From Sandaracinaceae bacterium (GTDB lineage Bacteria; Myxococcota_A; Polyangia; Polyangiales; Sandaracinaceae): 64,000 nt of DNA. The DNA is taken from assembly GCA_020633195.1 (NCBI GenBank), contig JACKEC010000014.1, positions 186,001 to 250,000 on the forward strand, in the 5' to 3' direction. Position 1 is the stretch's first letter. Each line of letters starts with the position of its first letter. The position numbers and the translations under genes were made by a program. The notes beneath the pieces are model-generated. The model did not search any database, was not told the origin of the DNA, and was given only the letters and a program-made list of their open reading frames with translations. Of this stretch, positions 43,397-52,700 are shown piece after piece.

Positions 43397-45063
43397 CGCG
43401 CGCTTGAATCCTCGCGGACCTCGGAGGCCAGCTCGCTCGCTCTTCGCCCGATCTCCTCGACGGAATCGGGCGCGGGCGGGCCCGCCGACCAGACGACCTC
43501 CTCGACCGCTCGGGTCACCTCCTCCACGTCTCCGCGCACGGAGGCGCGCGCGCGGTCCGCGAGCTCGCGCGGCGTCCAGAAGGCCCACCAGCGCCGCTGC
43601 GGCACGAGCGCCTCGGCGAGCGGAGCGTACTTTCGCAAGGCGACTTGACGCAGGCTCCGGAGCCGGACCTGCAGCGCGGCGAGCGCCCCTCGGTGAGGGA
43701 CGTCGACGATCGCCTCGCGGCTCTCGTAGCTCGCGTGCTCGACGCGGATCGTCCAGCGCCCATCGGGCACCTCGGCGATCGCGAACGCGCCCGCGTCGTC
43801 GCTGACGGCCGAGAGCGGCTCGCCGGGCCCCGTGAGCTCGACGCGCGCCCCCGCGATCGGCTCGCCCTCGTCCGCGTCGAGCGCGATCCCCGCGACGTCT
43901 CGGCGGCCGGCCCTCGGCGACGCCGCGGCCTCGGTGGCGACGTGGATCCCCGGAGGCGCGGGCACGTGCGAGCTGCGCGGCGCCTCGGCGCTCGCGTCCT
44001 TCCGACGGCCGCGCCACCACAGCAGGCCGAGGAGGAGCGCGCTGAGGGCGATGGGGACGAGGAGCCACCTCGCCGGCGTCGCGCCGCGCGGCTCGATCCG
44101 CACCTCGACGGGCTCGCTCGACGCGGCGGGGCGCCAGGGCGCGTCGCCCTCGAAGCGCGCGGTGAGGGCGACCGTCCCTTCGTTGTCCTCGAGCACGATC
44201 TCGCGGGCGAAGCGCCCCTCTCCGTCGGTCAGCACCGTCTCGAGGTGGCGGTCCCCCGCGTAGATCCCGACCGCCTTGCGCGCGAGCGGTCGCTCGCTCG
44301 TGCGCAGCTGGCCTTCCACGCGCACCGGCTGCCCGGCCTCGACGCGCGCGGCGGTCGTGGTCAGGGTCAGCGCGGTCGGCCGGAAGCGGACGACGAGGAC
44401 CTCCGTCTGCGCCGGGGCGCGCTGCGCGTCTCCGCTCGTCTTCACGATCATGCGACCCGCGGCGGGGCTCCCGAGCGCGGCGCTCGCGACCTCGAGCACC
44501 ACCGAGCCGTCCTCGGCCGTCGTGCCCGACGCGAGCAGCTCCTCGAGCTCGTTCTCGAGCCGGACCTCGAGGCCCCCGCCGCCAGCGTCGGACTCGGCGC
44601 GGACCCGCAGCCGGTGCGTCGGGACGTCGAGGTCGAGCCGGTCGAGCCGCCCCTCGACGGGCGACATCAGCAAGCGGACGTGAGCGCGCTCGAGATCGAG
44701 GAGGAGCTCGACGCGGGTGTCGTCGTAGCTCTCGTCCCCCGCGTAGCGGGCCTCGAACTGGTAGGTGCCCGGCTCCACCTCGAAGGTGACCTCGAGCTCT
44801 CCGCGCGCGTCCGTGGTGCCGGTCTCGGAGCCGCGCTGCACGCCGCCCGGCTCCGCGATGCGGACCGTGAGCTGGCGATCGGCGAGCGAGTTCCCGCGGT
44901 CGTCGCGCAGGGTCGCCCCGACGCGCACCGTCGCGCCGCGCCGAACCCGGAGCTCGATGCGGGTCTCGGCCCGCACCGAGACGATCGGCTGCGCGGCCAC
45001 GCGCGCCGGCGCGGCGAGGAGGGCGGCCACGGCGAGCACGCGGAGCACGACCGGACGGTGCAT
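43393..45063 (-). CDS. Exported Ig-like/carboxypeptidase-regulatory-like domain protein
   Basis: A 556-residue exported membrane protein: signal peptide ('LRVLAVAALLAAPARVAAQ'), about three beta-sandwich repeats to residue 330, one membrane helix ('WLLVPIALSALLLGLLWW', about 338-356), then a cytoplasmic part with a carboxypeptidase-regulatory-like domain ('VAGIALDADEGEPIAGARVE') and a helical C-terminus ('LRSLRQVALRKYAPLAEALV'). Such domains normally occur outside the cell, so the orientation may be the reverse of the obvious one. It resembles the exported part of transglutaminase-linked operons but no enzyme is nearby. Function unknown. Confidence 0.7.
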   Translation of the reverse strand: MHRPVVLRVLAVAALLAAPARVAAQPIVSVRAETRIELRVRRGATVRVGATLRDDRGNSLADRQLTVRIAEPGGVQRGSETGTTDARGELEVTFEVEPGTYQFEARYAGDESYDDTRVELLLDLERAHVRLLMSPVEGRLDRLDLDVPTHRLRVRAESDAGGGGLEVRLENELEELLASGTTAEDGSVVLEVASAALGSPAAGRMIVKTSGDAQRAPAQTEVLVVRFRPTALTLTTTAARVEAGQPVRVEGQLRTSERPLARKAVGIYAGDRHLETVLTDGEGRFAREIVLEDNEGTVALTARFEGDAPWRPAASSEPVEVRIEPRGATPARWLLVPIALSALLLGLLWWRGRRKDASAEAPRSSHVPAPPGIHVATEAAASPRAGRRDVAGIALDADEGEPIAGARVELTGPGEPLSAVSDDAGAFAIAEVPDGRWTIRVEHASYESREAIVDVPHRGALAALQVRLRSLRQVALRKYAPLAEALVPQRRWWAFWTPRELADRARASVRGDVEEVTRAVEEVVWSAGPPAPDSVEEIGRRASELASEVREDSSAR

Positions 45064-45091
45064 CCCGCGTCGAGCCTCGGCAAGGAGTCCG

Positions 45092-45121
45092 TTGAATCGC
45101 GGCGCCCTGACAGGTGATACT
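45092..45121 (+). promoter_or_regulatory. Probable sigma-70-type promoter (TTGAAT-N18-GATACT)
   Basis: -35 TTGAAT (45092-45097) and -10 GATACT (45116-45121) with an 18-bp spacer, 74 bases before the TTG start at 45195. Confidence 0.4.
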
Positions 45122-45194
45122 CGCGCGAGCGGTGAAGGTTCGGCGCTTCGCTCCGTCTGACGAAGTCGGCGGGGGAAGAAAGAGGAGCTCGCAG

Positions 45195-46100
45195 TTGATC
45201 CAGGGTTCGCGCAGTCGGCGACGCACCACGCGGCTTCTCCTGCTCGCCGCGGCCGCGGCGGTCCTCGCGGTGGCGGCCACGGCCGTCGCGGACGCGCGGA
45301 CCGACTACCTGGTGCGAGCGCTCCGCACGTCGCCGATGTTTCGCGTCCGCACGCAGGCCGCGATCTCGCTCGGCGGCGTCACGACCGAGCCGCAGGTCAC
45401 GCGCGCGCTCAGCGACGCGCTCTCGGACGATCACCCCGCCGTTCGGGCGGCGGCGTGCGCGGCGCTGCAACGCCAGGGCGATCCGAGCGCGCTGCCCGCG
45501 CTGCGTCGGGTGACCAGCGATCGCGAGGCGGCCGTCCGGCAGGCGTGCACGAGCGCCGTCTCGGGCCTCGAGCGCGTGGCGCGCACCCAGCCGCAGAGCA
45601 CGCGGCTCCCCGAGAACAACGGAGGCGGGAGCACCCCGTCCGGGAGCGCTCGCTACTACGTCGCCGTGGGGCCCGTGGCGACCAAGGCGCGGGGGATCGA
45701 TCGCGGCACCCTCGACGCGGCCAGGCAGACGGTCCGCTCGACGGCGCAGGGGATCTCGGGGGTGCGAATGGCGCCCGACAGCGAGTCGCCTCGCGCGGCG
45801 ACCGCGGTCCTCCAGAGCGACTCGCTCTCCGGCTACTACCTCGACGTCTCGATCACGAGCGTCGAGCAGACGGGGCAGGGCTTGCGCGCCGCGGTCTCCG
45901 TGGTCGTCCAGTCGTACCCGGACCGGAACATCCGCAGCATGTTGAGCGGCGCCGCCACCGTCCCCGGAGGATCCGGGCCCACCGCGGAGCGACAAGCGAT
46001 CGAGGGGGCGCTCCGCGGAGCGTTGCGAAATCTTCCCCAGGCGATGGCCGCGAGCGCGACGGCCAGCGCGCCGTCCGGCGGCGGCCGGAGGCGTCGGTGA
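45195..46100 (+). CDS. Exported HEAT-repeat protein
   Basis: A 301-residue protein that begins with a twin-arginine-like Arg run and a signal or anchor helix ('TTRLLLLAAAAAVLAVAATA'). One or two HEAT repeats (about 45-125, 'PMFRVRTQAAISLGGVTTEP', 'HPAVRAAACAALQRQGDPSA') precede a C-terminal domain (about 150-280) that recalls the LpoB/CsgG-like small periplasmic fold ('YYVAVGPVATKARGIDRGTL'). The TTG start at 45195 is preferred because a GAGGAG ribosome binding site lies seven bases upstream; the ATG/GTG starts further out have none. It is the first gene of a possible two-gene unit with the HAMP protein. Confidence 0.75.
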   Translation: MIQGSRSRRRTTRLLLLAAAAAVLAVAATAVADARTDYLVRALRTSPMFRVRTQAAISLGGVTTEPQVTRALSDALSDDHPAVRAAACAALQRQGDPSALPALRRVTSDREAAVRQACTSAVSGLERVARTQPQSTRLPENNGGGSTPSGSARYYVAVGPVATKARGIDRGTLDAARQTVRSTAQGISGVRMAPDSESPRAATAVLQSDSLSGYYLDVSITSVEQTGQGLRAAVSVVVQSYPDRNIRSMLSGAATVPGGSGPTAERQAIEGALRGALRNLPQAMAASATASAPSGGGRRRR

Positions 46101-46158
46101 CGGGAAGTGGACAGGCCAGGTTGGTGCCCGATACCTTTTTCGACAGAATCGAGGCGTC

Positions 46159-46809
46159 ATGACAGCTGAAGCCCAGAGCGTGCCAAAGCAGGGCGGGGGA
46201 GCCCCGCCGAAGCGCCGGATGAGGAATTTCCTCCTCGATCCGGGCTTCCAGCTCAAATACACGGGCGCTGTCGTCCTCGTCACGGCGCTCGTCACGGGCG
46301 GCGTCGGGACGGTGCTGGGCTACGAGGCCTACAACTACTCCAAGGGCATGTCCGACATGCTGCTCATGCAGCAGGGCGGCGAGATGGAGGTGGACGACAC
46401 CCTCCAGCAGCTGCTCGAAGAGCAGACGGCCGAAGAGGACGCCCGGGTCCGCAACAACATCATCCTCGGCATCGTCGTGCTCGTCGTGGTCATCACGTTG
46501 GCGCTCGGCGCCACCGGGATCGTGATCACGCACAAGATCGTCGGCCCCGCCTACAAGCTGAAGCTCTTGCTCGGAGACGTCGCCGGAGGACGGCTGAACG
46601 TGAGGGGCGGCCTCCGGAAGGGGGACGAGCTGCAAGACGTCGGCGACGCCTTCAAAGCGATGGTGGTCGCGCTGCGCGATCGCCAGGAGGCCGAGATCTC
46701 CGAGCTCGAGGAGATCCTCGAGCAGGCCGAGGCGGCCGACGTGGACGAGGGCGTGCGGGACAAGATCGTCGCGATGCGCGATCGCATGCGCGCGTCCCTC
46801 GAGACTTGA
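46159..46809 (+). CDS. HAMP-domain membrane protein
   Basis: A 216-residue protein: helix 1 at about 33-54 ('YTGAVVLVTALVTGGVGTVL'), a short periplasmic loop with Gln/Glu/Met-rich sequence, helix 2 at about 97-120 ('NIILGIVVLVVVITLALGAT'), a HAMP domain ('ITHKIVGPAYKLKLLLGDVA') and a coiled-coil end ('EAEISELEEILEQAEAADV'). It has no output domain, so it may relay signals to a separate partner. It is similar in plan to the sensor at 37491-38981. The ATG lies 58 bases after the previous stop. Confidence 0.8.
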   Translation: MTAEAQSVPKQGGGAPPKRRMRNFLLDPGFQLKYTGAVVLVTALVTGGVGTVLGYEAYNYSKGMSDMLLMQQGGEMEVDDTLQQLLEEQTAEEDARVRNNIILGIVVLVVVITLALGATGIVITHKIVGPAYKLKLLLGDVAGGRLNVRGGLRKGDELQDVGDAFKAMVVALRDRQEAEISELEEILEQAEAADVDEGVRDKIVAMRDRMRASLET

Positions 46810-46826
46810 TTGAGACCTGATCGAGC

Positions 46827-47195
46827 TCAGAACGCGTCCTCCCGGTAGTCGACGATCGGCGCCGCGCCGTCGAACGTGACCGCGGCCGCGTCGAGCCGGA
46901 TCGCGTGTCCCCGCATCGCCGCCTGCATGGCCCAGGCGATCGCCGCGCGGCGCAGGCGCCGCTGCTTCGCCGCGTCGATCGTCTCGAGCGGGTGAGGGCC
47001 GCCCGGCCCCGATCGCGCGCGCACCTCGCAGAACGCGAGCAGCCGGCCGCGCCGAGCGACGATGTCGATCTCGGCCCGACCGACCCTCACGTTGGTGCCC
47101 AGGATCGCGTAGCCACGCCCCCGCAGGACGTCGCACACCAACCCCTCGGCGCGAGCCCCCAGGTCGCGCGCCGCCCTTCGCTCGTCACGGCTCAT
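46827..47195 (-). CDS. YraN/UPF0102 family protein
   Basis: A 122-residue protein of the YraN family, small restriction-endonuclease-like proteins of unknown role (Holliday-junction-resolvase fold). The conserved core is 'GRGYAILGTNVRVGRAEIDI' with 'EIDIVARRGRLLAFCEVRAR', which keeps the E-I-D and E-V-x-x-R metal-site pattern. The ATG at 47195 sits two bases after the T-run of a terminator hairpin; the alternative ATG at 47207 would fall inside that hairpin. No ribosome binding site is visible, so the mRNA may be leaderless or made by read-through. Confidence 0.8.
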   Translation of the reverse strand: MSRDERRAARDLGARAEGLVCDVLRGRGYAILGTNVRVGRAEIDIVARRGRLLAFCEVRARSGPGGPHPLETIDAAKQRRLRRAAIAWAMQAAMRGHAIRLDAAAVTFDGAAPIVDYREDAF

Positions 47196-47196
47196 G

Positions 47197-47229
47197 AAAA
47201 AACCCATCGGCCGATCGACCGATGGGTTT
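47197..47229 (-). terminator. Rho-independent terminator
   Basis: On the minus strand an 11-bp perfect stem AAACCCATCGG/CCGATGGGTTT with an 8-nt loop runs into six T residues. It ends the lipoprotein gene at 47253-47729 and abuts the start of the YraN gene. Confidence 0.85.
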
Positions 47230-47252
47230 CCGAGGAGCCTCGGGTAGGGGGC

Positions 47253-47729
47253 TCAGCTCGCGGGGCAGTTCTCGAAGAGGGCGGCGTCGAGGTTGCGGGG
47301 GTTGCCCGGCTCGATGCACGGCACGCAGTAGCCGCCGCGGACACCGGCGCCGCCGGTCGTGACGATGTTGTCGACGCAGTCGAAGCCGTCACCGCAGTCG
47401 CAGAGCGGGGTGTTCGCCTGACCGCCTTCGGGGATCGAGCAGCGGCAGCTGCAGAAGACCTGGGCGTTGACGGTCTCCTGGCTGAGGCAGCCCGCCGGTC
47501 CGCCGGTGGCGTCGCAGAGGTTCTCGGGATCTCCAGACAGCTGGTAGACCATGCACACACGCGTGCGGCACTGGACCGAGCTCGTCTCGAGGTAGATCTC
47601 CCGGGAGTCGAACCCTCCGGGCGGGATCGACTCGGGTACGCAGGGATCTCCGATCGGCGATCCGGTGCATCCCGCGGCCACAAGCAGAGGGACGACGATG
47701 GTCATCAGCCCGCTCGTCAAACGATGCAT
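47253..47729 (-). CDS. Cysteine-rich lipoprotein
   Basis: A 158-residue lipoprotein: signal MHRLTSGLMTIVVPLLV, lipobox A-A-G-C, followed by about 14 cysteines ('QCRTRVCMVYQLSGDPENLC', 'FCSCRCSIPEGGQ', 'LCDCGDGFDCVDN', 'GGYCVPCIEPG'). It probably sits at the outer membrane or surface with several disulfides. ATG 47729 starts the signal peptide. A minus-strand promoter lies upstream and a strong terminator follows. It is divergent from the gliding operon; whether it belongs to the same function is unknown. Confidence 0.8.
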   Translation of the reverse strand: MHRLTSGLMTIVVPLLVAAGCTGSPIGDPCVPESIPPGGFDSREIYLETSSVQCRTRVCMVYQLSGDPENLCDATGGPAGCLSQETVNAQVFCSCRCSIPEGGQANTPLCDCGDGFDCVDNIVTTGGAGVRGGYCVPCIEPGNPRNLDAALFENCPAS

Positions 47730-47823
47730 GCTTCGTGTCTCCAAAACATTCGGACCCAAGGCGTCCGGCGAGAGAGGTTCAATGGGGGCTGTGGAATCGC
47801 TCGGCCGCCGCGGAACGCCGGGA

Positions 47824-47853
47824 ACGCTACGCTGCCGCGGCTTCCGGTGTCAA
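47824..47853 (-). promoter_or_regulatory. Probable promoter of the divergent lipoprotein (TTGACA-N18-TAGCGT)
   Basis: On the minus strand a perfect -35 TTGACA (47853-47848), 18-bp spacer, -10 TAGCGT (47829-47824), giving a leader of about 85 nt to the ATG at 47729. Confidence 0.45.
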
Positions 47854-47892
47854 GACAAGCTCGTCACGAAGGAGGGGCACTCGCCATGCCCC

Positions 47893-47922
47893 TTGACAAT
47901 GGAAGCCACAACTCTCTATGAT
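47893..47922 (+). promoter_or_regulatory. Strong promoter of the gliding cluster (TTGACA-N18-TATGAT)
   Basis: A perfect -35 TTGACA (47893-47898), 18-bp spacer and -10 TATGAT (47917-47922) lie in the 303-base gap before the gene at 48033. The transcript should start near 47929, giving a leader of about 104 nt. Confidence 0.7.
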
Positions 47923-47932
47923 GGCGCCCCAT

Positions 47933-47986
47933 CGGCATCTAAGCCTTCGATATCGCTGGTGATTTCGGGTTCCAGCCGAGGTGCCG
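47933..47986 (+). promoter_or_regulatory. Structured 5' leader of the gliding operon
   Basis: CGGCATCT (47933-47940) pairs with AGGTGCCG (47979-47986) with one G-U pair and encloses CGATATCG and a CTGG/CCAG stem. It could be a control element, or chance in GC-rich DNA. Confidence 0.3.
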
Positions 47987-48032
47987 ACAGCACTAGATCT
48001 CGCGATCGAATTTGGAAACAGGGGACGAGCCC

Positions 48033-49682
48033 ATGAGGCATGACCGGCTGTCCGTTTGCGTACTGGTAGCGATTCTCGTGAGCGCCCCCTCGTTGGCGCT
48101 CGCGCAGGACATGGTCTTCTCGGTGGAGGAGACGGGCCAGCCGCCCGCCCCACCGGCGGAGGGTCCGCCCTCCGAGGCGCTCGCGAACGCGCTGCGCCTG
48201 TACCAGCAGGAGCGCTACATGGAGTCCTCCGTGCAGTTCCAGCGCGTCGTCGAAGGGGAGACCCAGGACGCGCCCGCGAACGTCCAGAAGGCCCAGTTCT
48301 TCCTCGGGAAGGCGCTCTACCACCTCCGCTTCTACCAGTCGGCCCTCGCGATCTTCGACGAGATCACGCAGCAGGGGCAGGCGCACAACTACTTCGGGCA
48401 GACCCTGCAGTGGCTGGCGCAGCTCGCCACCCAGCTGCCGGAGCCCGCCGGCATCATCGAGAAGGTCGGCCGCTACGGCACGGCCGAGCTCGATCAGTTC
48501 AACACGCCGGAGAGCGCCGATCTGTACAACCAGCTCATCTACCTGATGGGCCGGTTCAAGTACGGGCAGGGCGAGTTCGACGAGGCGATCGCGCTCTTCC
48601 AGCGGGTCGATCGCCAGAGCGACCACTTCGTCTACGCGCGCTTCTTCGAAGGCATCTCGCACGTTCGCCTCCGCCGCGCGCAGCCGGCCATCCAGTCGTT
48701 CCGCGCGATCACGGACGCGATCTCCGAGGGCGTCAGCGGCGTCGAGGACACGCAGCGCATGCGCGACCTCGCGTGGCTCTCGCTCGCGCGGGTCTATTAC
48801 ACCGCCTCCAACCGCACGAACCCGGAGACGGGCGAGCGCACCATCGAGGGCACGCTGCTCAGCAACGCGGTCACCTCGTGGGGTGAGGTCGGTCAGGGCA
48901 GCGAGTACTGGCTCGACGCGCTCTTCGAGGAGTCGTGGGCCTTCTTCCTCGCCGACCAGTACTCGCGCGCGATGGGCAACATCCACACGCTCTTCTCGCC
49001 GTACTTCGACGACGCCTACTACCCGGAGGCGCTCGTCCTCAAGGCCGTGATCTTCTTCTCGGCCTGCCAGGTCGAGAACGCGGAGTCGATGGTCGCCCAG
49101 TTCCACGAGCGGTACGACCCGGTCCAGGCCGAGCTCCAGTCGACCCTGGAGCAGTTCGAGGACAACCAGCAGTTCTTCGAATTCCTGCAGCGCGTCCGCT
49201 CCGGCGAGGCGAACCTCTCGCCCCGCATCCGCGGCGTCGTCGCGTCGGCCCTCTCGGACCGCACGCTGCTCCGCCACGTCGAGTACGTCCGCCTCCTCGA
49301 GGCGGAGGAGGCGCGCCTGAACCAGTCGCCGGCCGAGTTCCGGGACAGCAGCCTGGGCAGCCGCATCCTCCAGGACATCTTCGTCGCGAAGTCCTTCGCG
49401 ATCGATCAGACCGGCGACCTCGCCCGCGGCCGCTACAACCGTCTGATCGAGGATCTCAACGAGCTGATGAACCAGGTCGACACGGTCGAGCTCGAGATCG
49501 CGACCTTCCAGCGTGGTCAGCTCTCGCAGGAGATGCAGGAGCAGCAGACCGAGGTCGCCCGCTCCGGCGGCCTCAACGTCGAGGTCGACGAGGAGCACCA
49601 GATGTGGCCGTTCGACGGCGAGTACTGGCGTGACGAGCTCGGGTTCTACCGGCAGCAGGTCACGTCTCAGTGCGGGCGTTGA
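48033..49682 (+). CDS. Periplasmic TPR protein at the head of the gliding cluster (GltC-like)
   Basis: A 549-residue exported protein: signal peptide ending 'LALA-QD', then TPR-type helical repeats ('ALANALRLYQQERYMESSVQ', 'AQFFLGKALYHLRFYQSALA', 'LYNQLIYLMGRFKYGQGEFD', 'FVYARFFEGISHVRLRRAQP', 'EALVLKAVIFFSACQVENAE'). The C-terminus 'QMWPFDGEYWRDELGFYRQQ' is distinctive. It starts the operon that continues with the GltD homologue 34 bases downstream. In Myxococcus a TPR protein of this kind (GltC) works with GltA/GltB in the periplasm; the match is by size, domain and position, not proven. ATG follows GGGGACGAG. Confidence 0.75.
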   Translation: MRHDRLSVCVLVAILVSAPSLALAQDMVFSVEETGQPPAPPAEGPPSEALANALRLYQQERYMESSVQFQRVVEGETQDAPANVQKAQFFLGKALYHLRFYQSALAIFDEITQQGQAHNYFGQTLQWLAQLATQLPEPAGIIEKVGRYGTAELDQFNTPESADLYNQLIYLMGRFKYGQGEFDEAIALFQRVDRQSDHFVYARFFEGISHVRLRRAQPAIQSFRAITDAISEGVSGVEDTQRMRDLAWLSLARVYYTASNRTNPETGERTIEGTLLSNAVTSWGEVGQGSEYWLDALFEESWAFFLADQYSRAMGNIHTLFSPYFDDAYYPEALVLKAVIFFSACQVENAESMVAQFHERYDPVQAELQSTLEQFEDNQQFFEFLQRVRSGEANLSPRIRGVVASALSDRTLLRHVEYVRLLEAEEARLNQSPAEFRDSSLGSRILQDIFVAKSFAIDQTGDLARGRYNRLIEDLNELMNQVDTVELEIATFQRGQLSQEMQEQQTEVARSGGLNVEVDEEHQMWPFDGEYWRDELGFYRQQVTSQCGR

Positions 49683-49716
49683 TGAGGATCTCGTGATGAC
49701 TCGGAGAGGTGAGTAG

Positions 49717-52700
49717 ATGCGTCGCAATCGACTCGGAGCCTTGCTGATCGCCTCGGCGCTCGTCGCTGGCGGGCTCCCCCTCGTGGTGGGCGCTCAAGAG
49801 GGGGGTGCCGTGAGCACGACGCCGGCCGGGGTCCCCCCCGCGCCGGCGGGCGTCTGTATTCGCCCCGTGGCGAACCAGAACGTCGCGGAGTGCCCCTCCA
49901 ACGCGCCTCCGCCGAGCAAGCGGGCGGGCGCGCGGCCCGGCGGTCCCTCCGCCGAGGTGGCCTCCCACTTCCGCGAGACGAAGCGCCACGCGGAGGAAGG
50001 GCACGAGGGGACGACCGGTCCGAGCATCGAGCTCGACGCCGCCAGTCGTCGGAACCGTGACCGCATCGAGGTCCGGGCCCTCCAGCTCCTGCAGCGCGAG
50101 GTCCAGGTGCTCGAGCGCCTGGTCGGTCGCACGCGCGCCGGCGACGCGCGCGGCGCGGACTACCTCCTGCGTCTCGCGGAGACCTACTTCGAGCTCCAGC
50201 AGTACTACAACACCCAGGCCCGCGGCCTCGACCAGCCCATCTTCGAGGCGCGGTCCGCCAAGAACGGCGCCAAGGTCCGCCAGCTGACGCAGCAGCAGCA
50301 CGAGGCGGAGGAGCAGCTCGGTCACTTCCGACAGGAAGCGATCCGGACCTACGCGCGGCTGGTCCGCGACTTCCCGAACTACCGGAACATGGACCAGGTG
50401 CTCTTCTCGTTGGCCTTCGGCCTCGAGGAGATGCGGCAGTTCCAGCGCGCCCGGCAGGTGTACCACCGGCTGATCAAGGGGTACCCCCAGAGCCAGTACA
50501 TCCCGCACGCCTACTTGTCGTTCGCCGAGTACTACTTCGGCGAAGGGGACATGCGCGCGGCGCAGCAGTTCTATAACAAGGTCACCGAGATCCCACCGGA
50601 ACGAAACCCGGTCTACGGCTACGCGCTCTATAAACAGGCGTGGGCGATGTACAACCTCGAGGACTTCCGAGGTGCGCTCACCCAGTTCGTGAGAACGATC
50701 GAGTTCGCGCAAGCGAACCCCGACGCGCGAGACGCCGCCAACCTCGGACGACAGTCGAGGCGGGAGCTCGTCTTACCCTATTCGCGGGTCGGCAGACCCA
50801 GCCAGGCCTTGGAGTTCTTCAGACGCTACGCAGCGGACGAGGACCAAGCCCTCGAGATGCTCGAGAGCCTAGCCGAGCTCTATTACGACACCGGTAACTG
50901 GCCCGAGACGATCGAGGTCTACCACCGGCTGATGTCGCAACGGACCAACGGTCCAAGGCTCTGTTACTGGCAGAGCCGGGTGACCAACGCGGTCATCTCG
51001 TCGAGACCGAAGGACGATCAGGTCCGAGAGGTCAGACGCCTCGTCGACGTGTACGGGACCTTCGTGGAGGCGAGCCATCCACAGGAGGCCGTCACCGAGT
51101 GCAAACAGGCGACCGCCGCGGTCCTCGTGTCGCTCGCCACCGCGTGGCACCGAGAGGCCATCGGCACCGACGACCAGCCCGGCACCAACGACCGGAACAC
51201 GATGCGCGCGGCGTCCGCGCTCTACCGCATCGCGCTCGATCGGTTCCCGGACATGGGCGACATGCAGTTCCCGGACATCGATCGCCGGGACTGGCCGAAC
51301 GAGTACCGCGTCTCCTACTTCTACGCCGAGCTGCTCTGGCGGATGGAGGACTGGGGGACGTGCGGTCCCGCGTTCGACCGCGTCGTCGAGCTGAACCCAC
51401 AAGGCGAGTTCACGCAGGACGCCGCGTACGCCGCGGTGCTCTGTTACAACAGCCTCTATCAGCAGCAATACCAAGGTCGAGAACGTGAGACGGCGGCGGC
51501 CGCCACACCGACGACCCGACGAGGGAGACGAGGTGCCGCGGCCGAGCCGGAGACACCTCCGCCGCCGGTCCCGAGGGAGCTGACCGCGACCGAGTCGGGG
51601 ATGCTCGCCGCCTTCCAGCGCTTCGTCTGCTTCGTGAGCGACTCCGACGAGCTGCCCACGATCAAGTACCGGCGCGCCCGCATCTACTACGAGTCGAATC
51701 GGTACGAAGAGGCGGCGGTGCTCTTCCGAGACATCGCCATCAACCACCCGACCGACGAGCTCGCGGAGTACGCGGCCAACCTGTACCTCGACTCACTGAA
51801 CGTGATGGGGACGCAGTGGCAGCGGACGCAGTGCATCAACGACATCCGCGACAACATCGAGCCGCTCTCGACGGCGTACTGCGCCAACGAGTCGGCGCGG
51901 GACGCGCACCCCGACCTGTGCGGGGTCCTCGGTCAGCTTCGCTGCGACACCCTCCGCCTCCAAGCGGAAGCCGCGCAGCGTGAGCGTCGGTTCCGCGACG
52001 CGGCGACGATCTACGTGACGATCGCCCGCGAGCACCGCGAGTGTGGGCGCCTCGACGAGGTGCTCTACAACGCGGCGCTCAACTACGAGGCGGCTCGCCT
52101 CCTCGGTCGCGCGATCCGCGTCCGGACCATCCTCATCCAGAACTTCCCGTCGAGCGAGCTGGCGCGGCGCGCCATCTACCTGGTCGGCGCGAACTACCAC
52201 GCGCTCGCGATCTACAACCAGGCGGCGGAGTGGTACGAGCGGTTCGCCCGCGAGTACCCGGGCGAGGACGGCTCGAGCTGCACCGAGGAGCAACGCACGG
52301 CCAACACCTGCGCCATCGCGAACGAAGCGCTCCAGAACGCCGTCTTCTTCCGGCTGGGCCTCGGTCAAGAGGACCAAGCGGTCGACGACGCGCACCTCTA
52401 CGAGCGCAACTACGCGCGGCGCCTGCCGCAGGAGACCTCGCAGGTCATCTTCTCGCTCGGGTCGATCTACGAGCGGCAGGAGAACTGGCGGCGGGTCTTC
52501 GACCACTACCGCTCGTGGCTGCGACGCTACGGCCGGCGCGGTCTCCCCCACGAGGTCATCAGCGCCAACGTCCAGATGGGTCACGCCCTCTGGATGCAGG
52601 AGGACCGCAACGGCGCTCGCCGCAACTTCGAGGCGGCGACGCGCGAGTGGCAGCGCAACGCGGGTGAGCGGATCGCCGCCCTCCCGGACGTGTCCGACGA

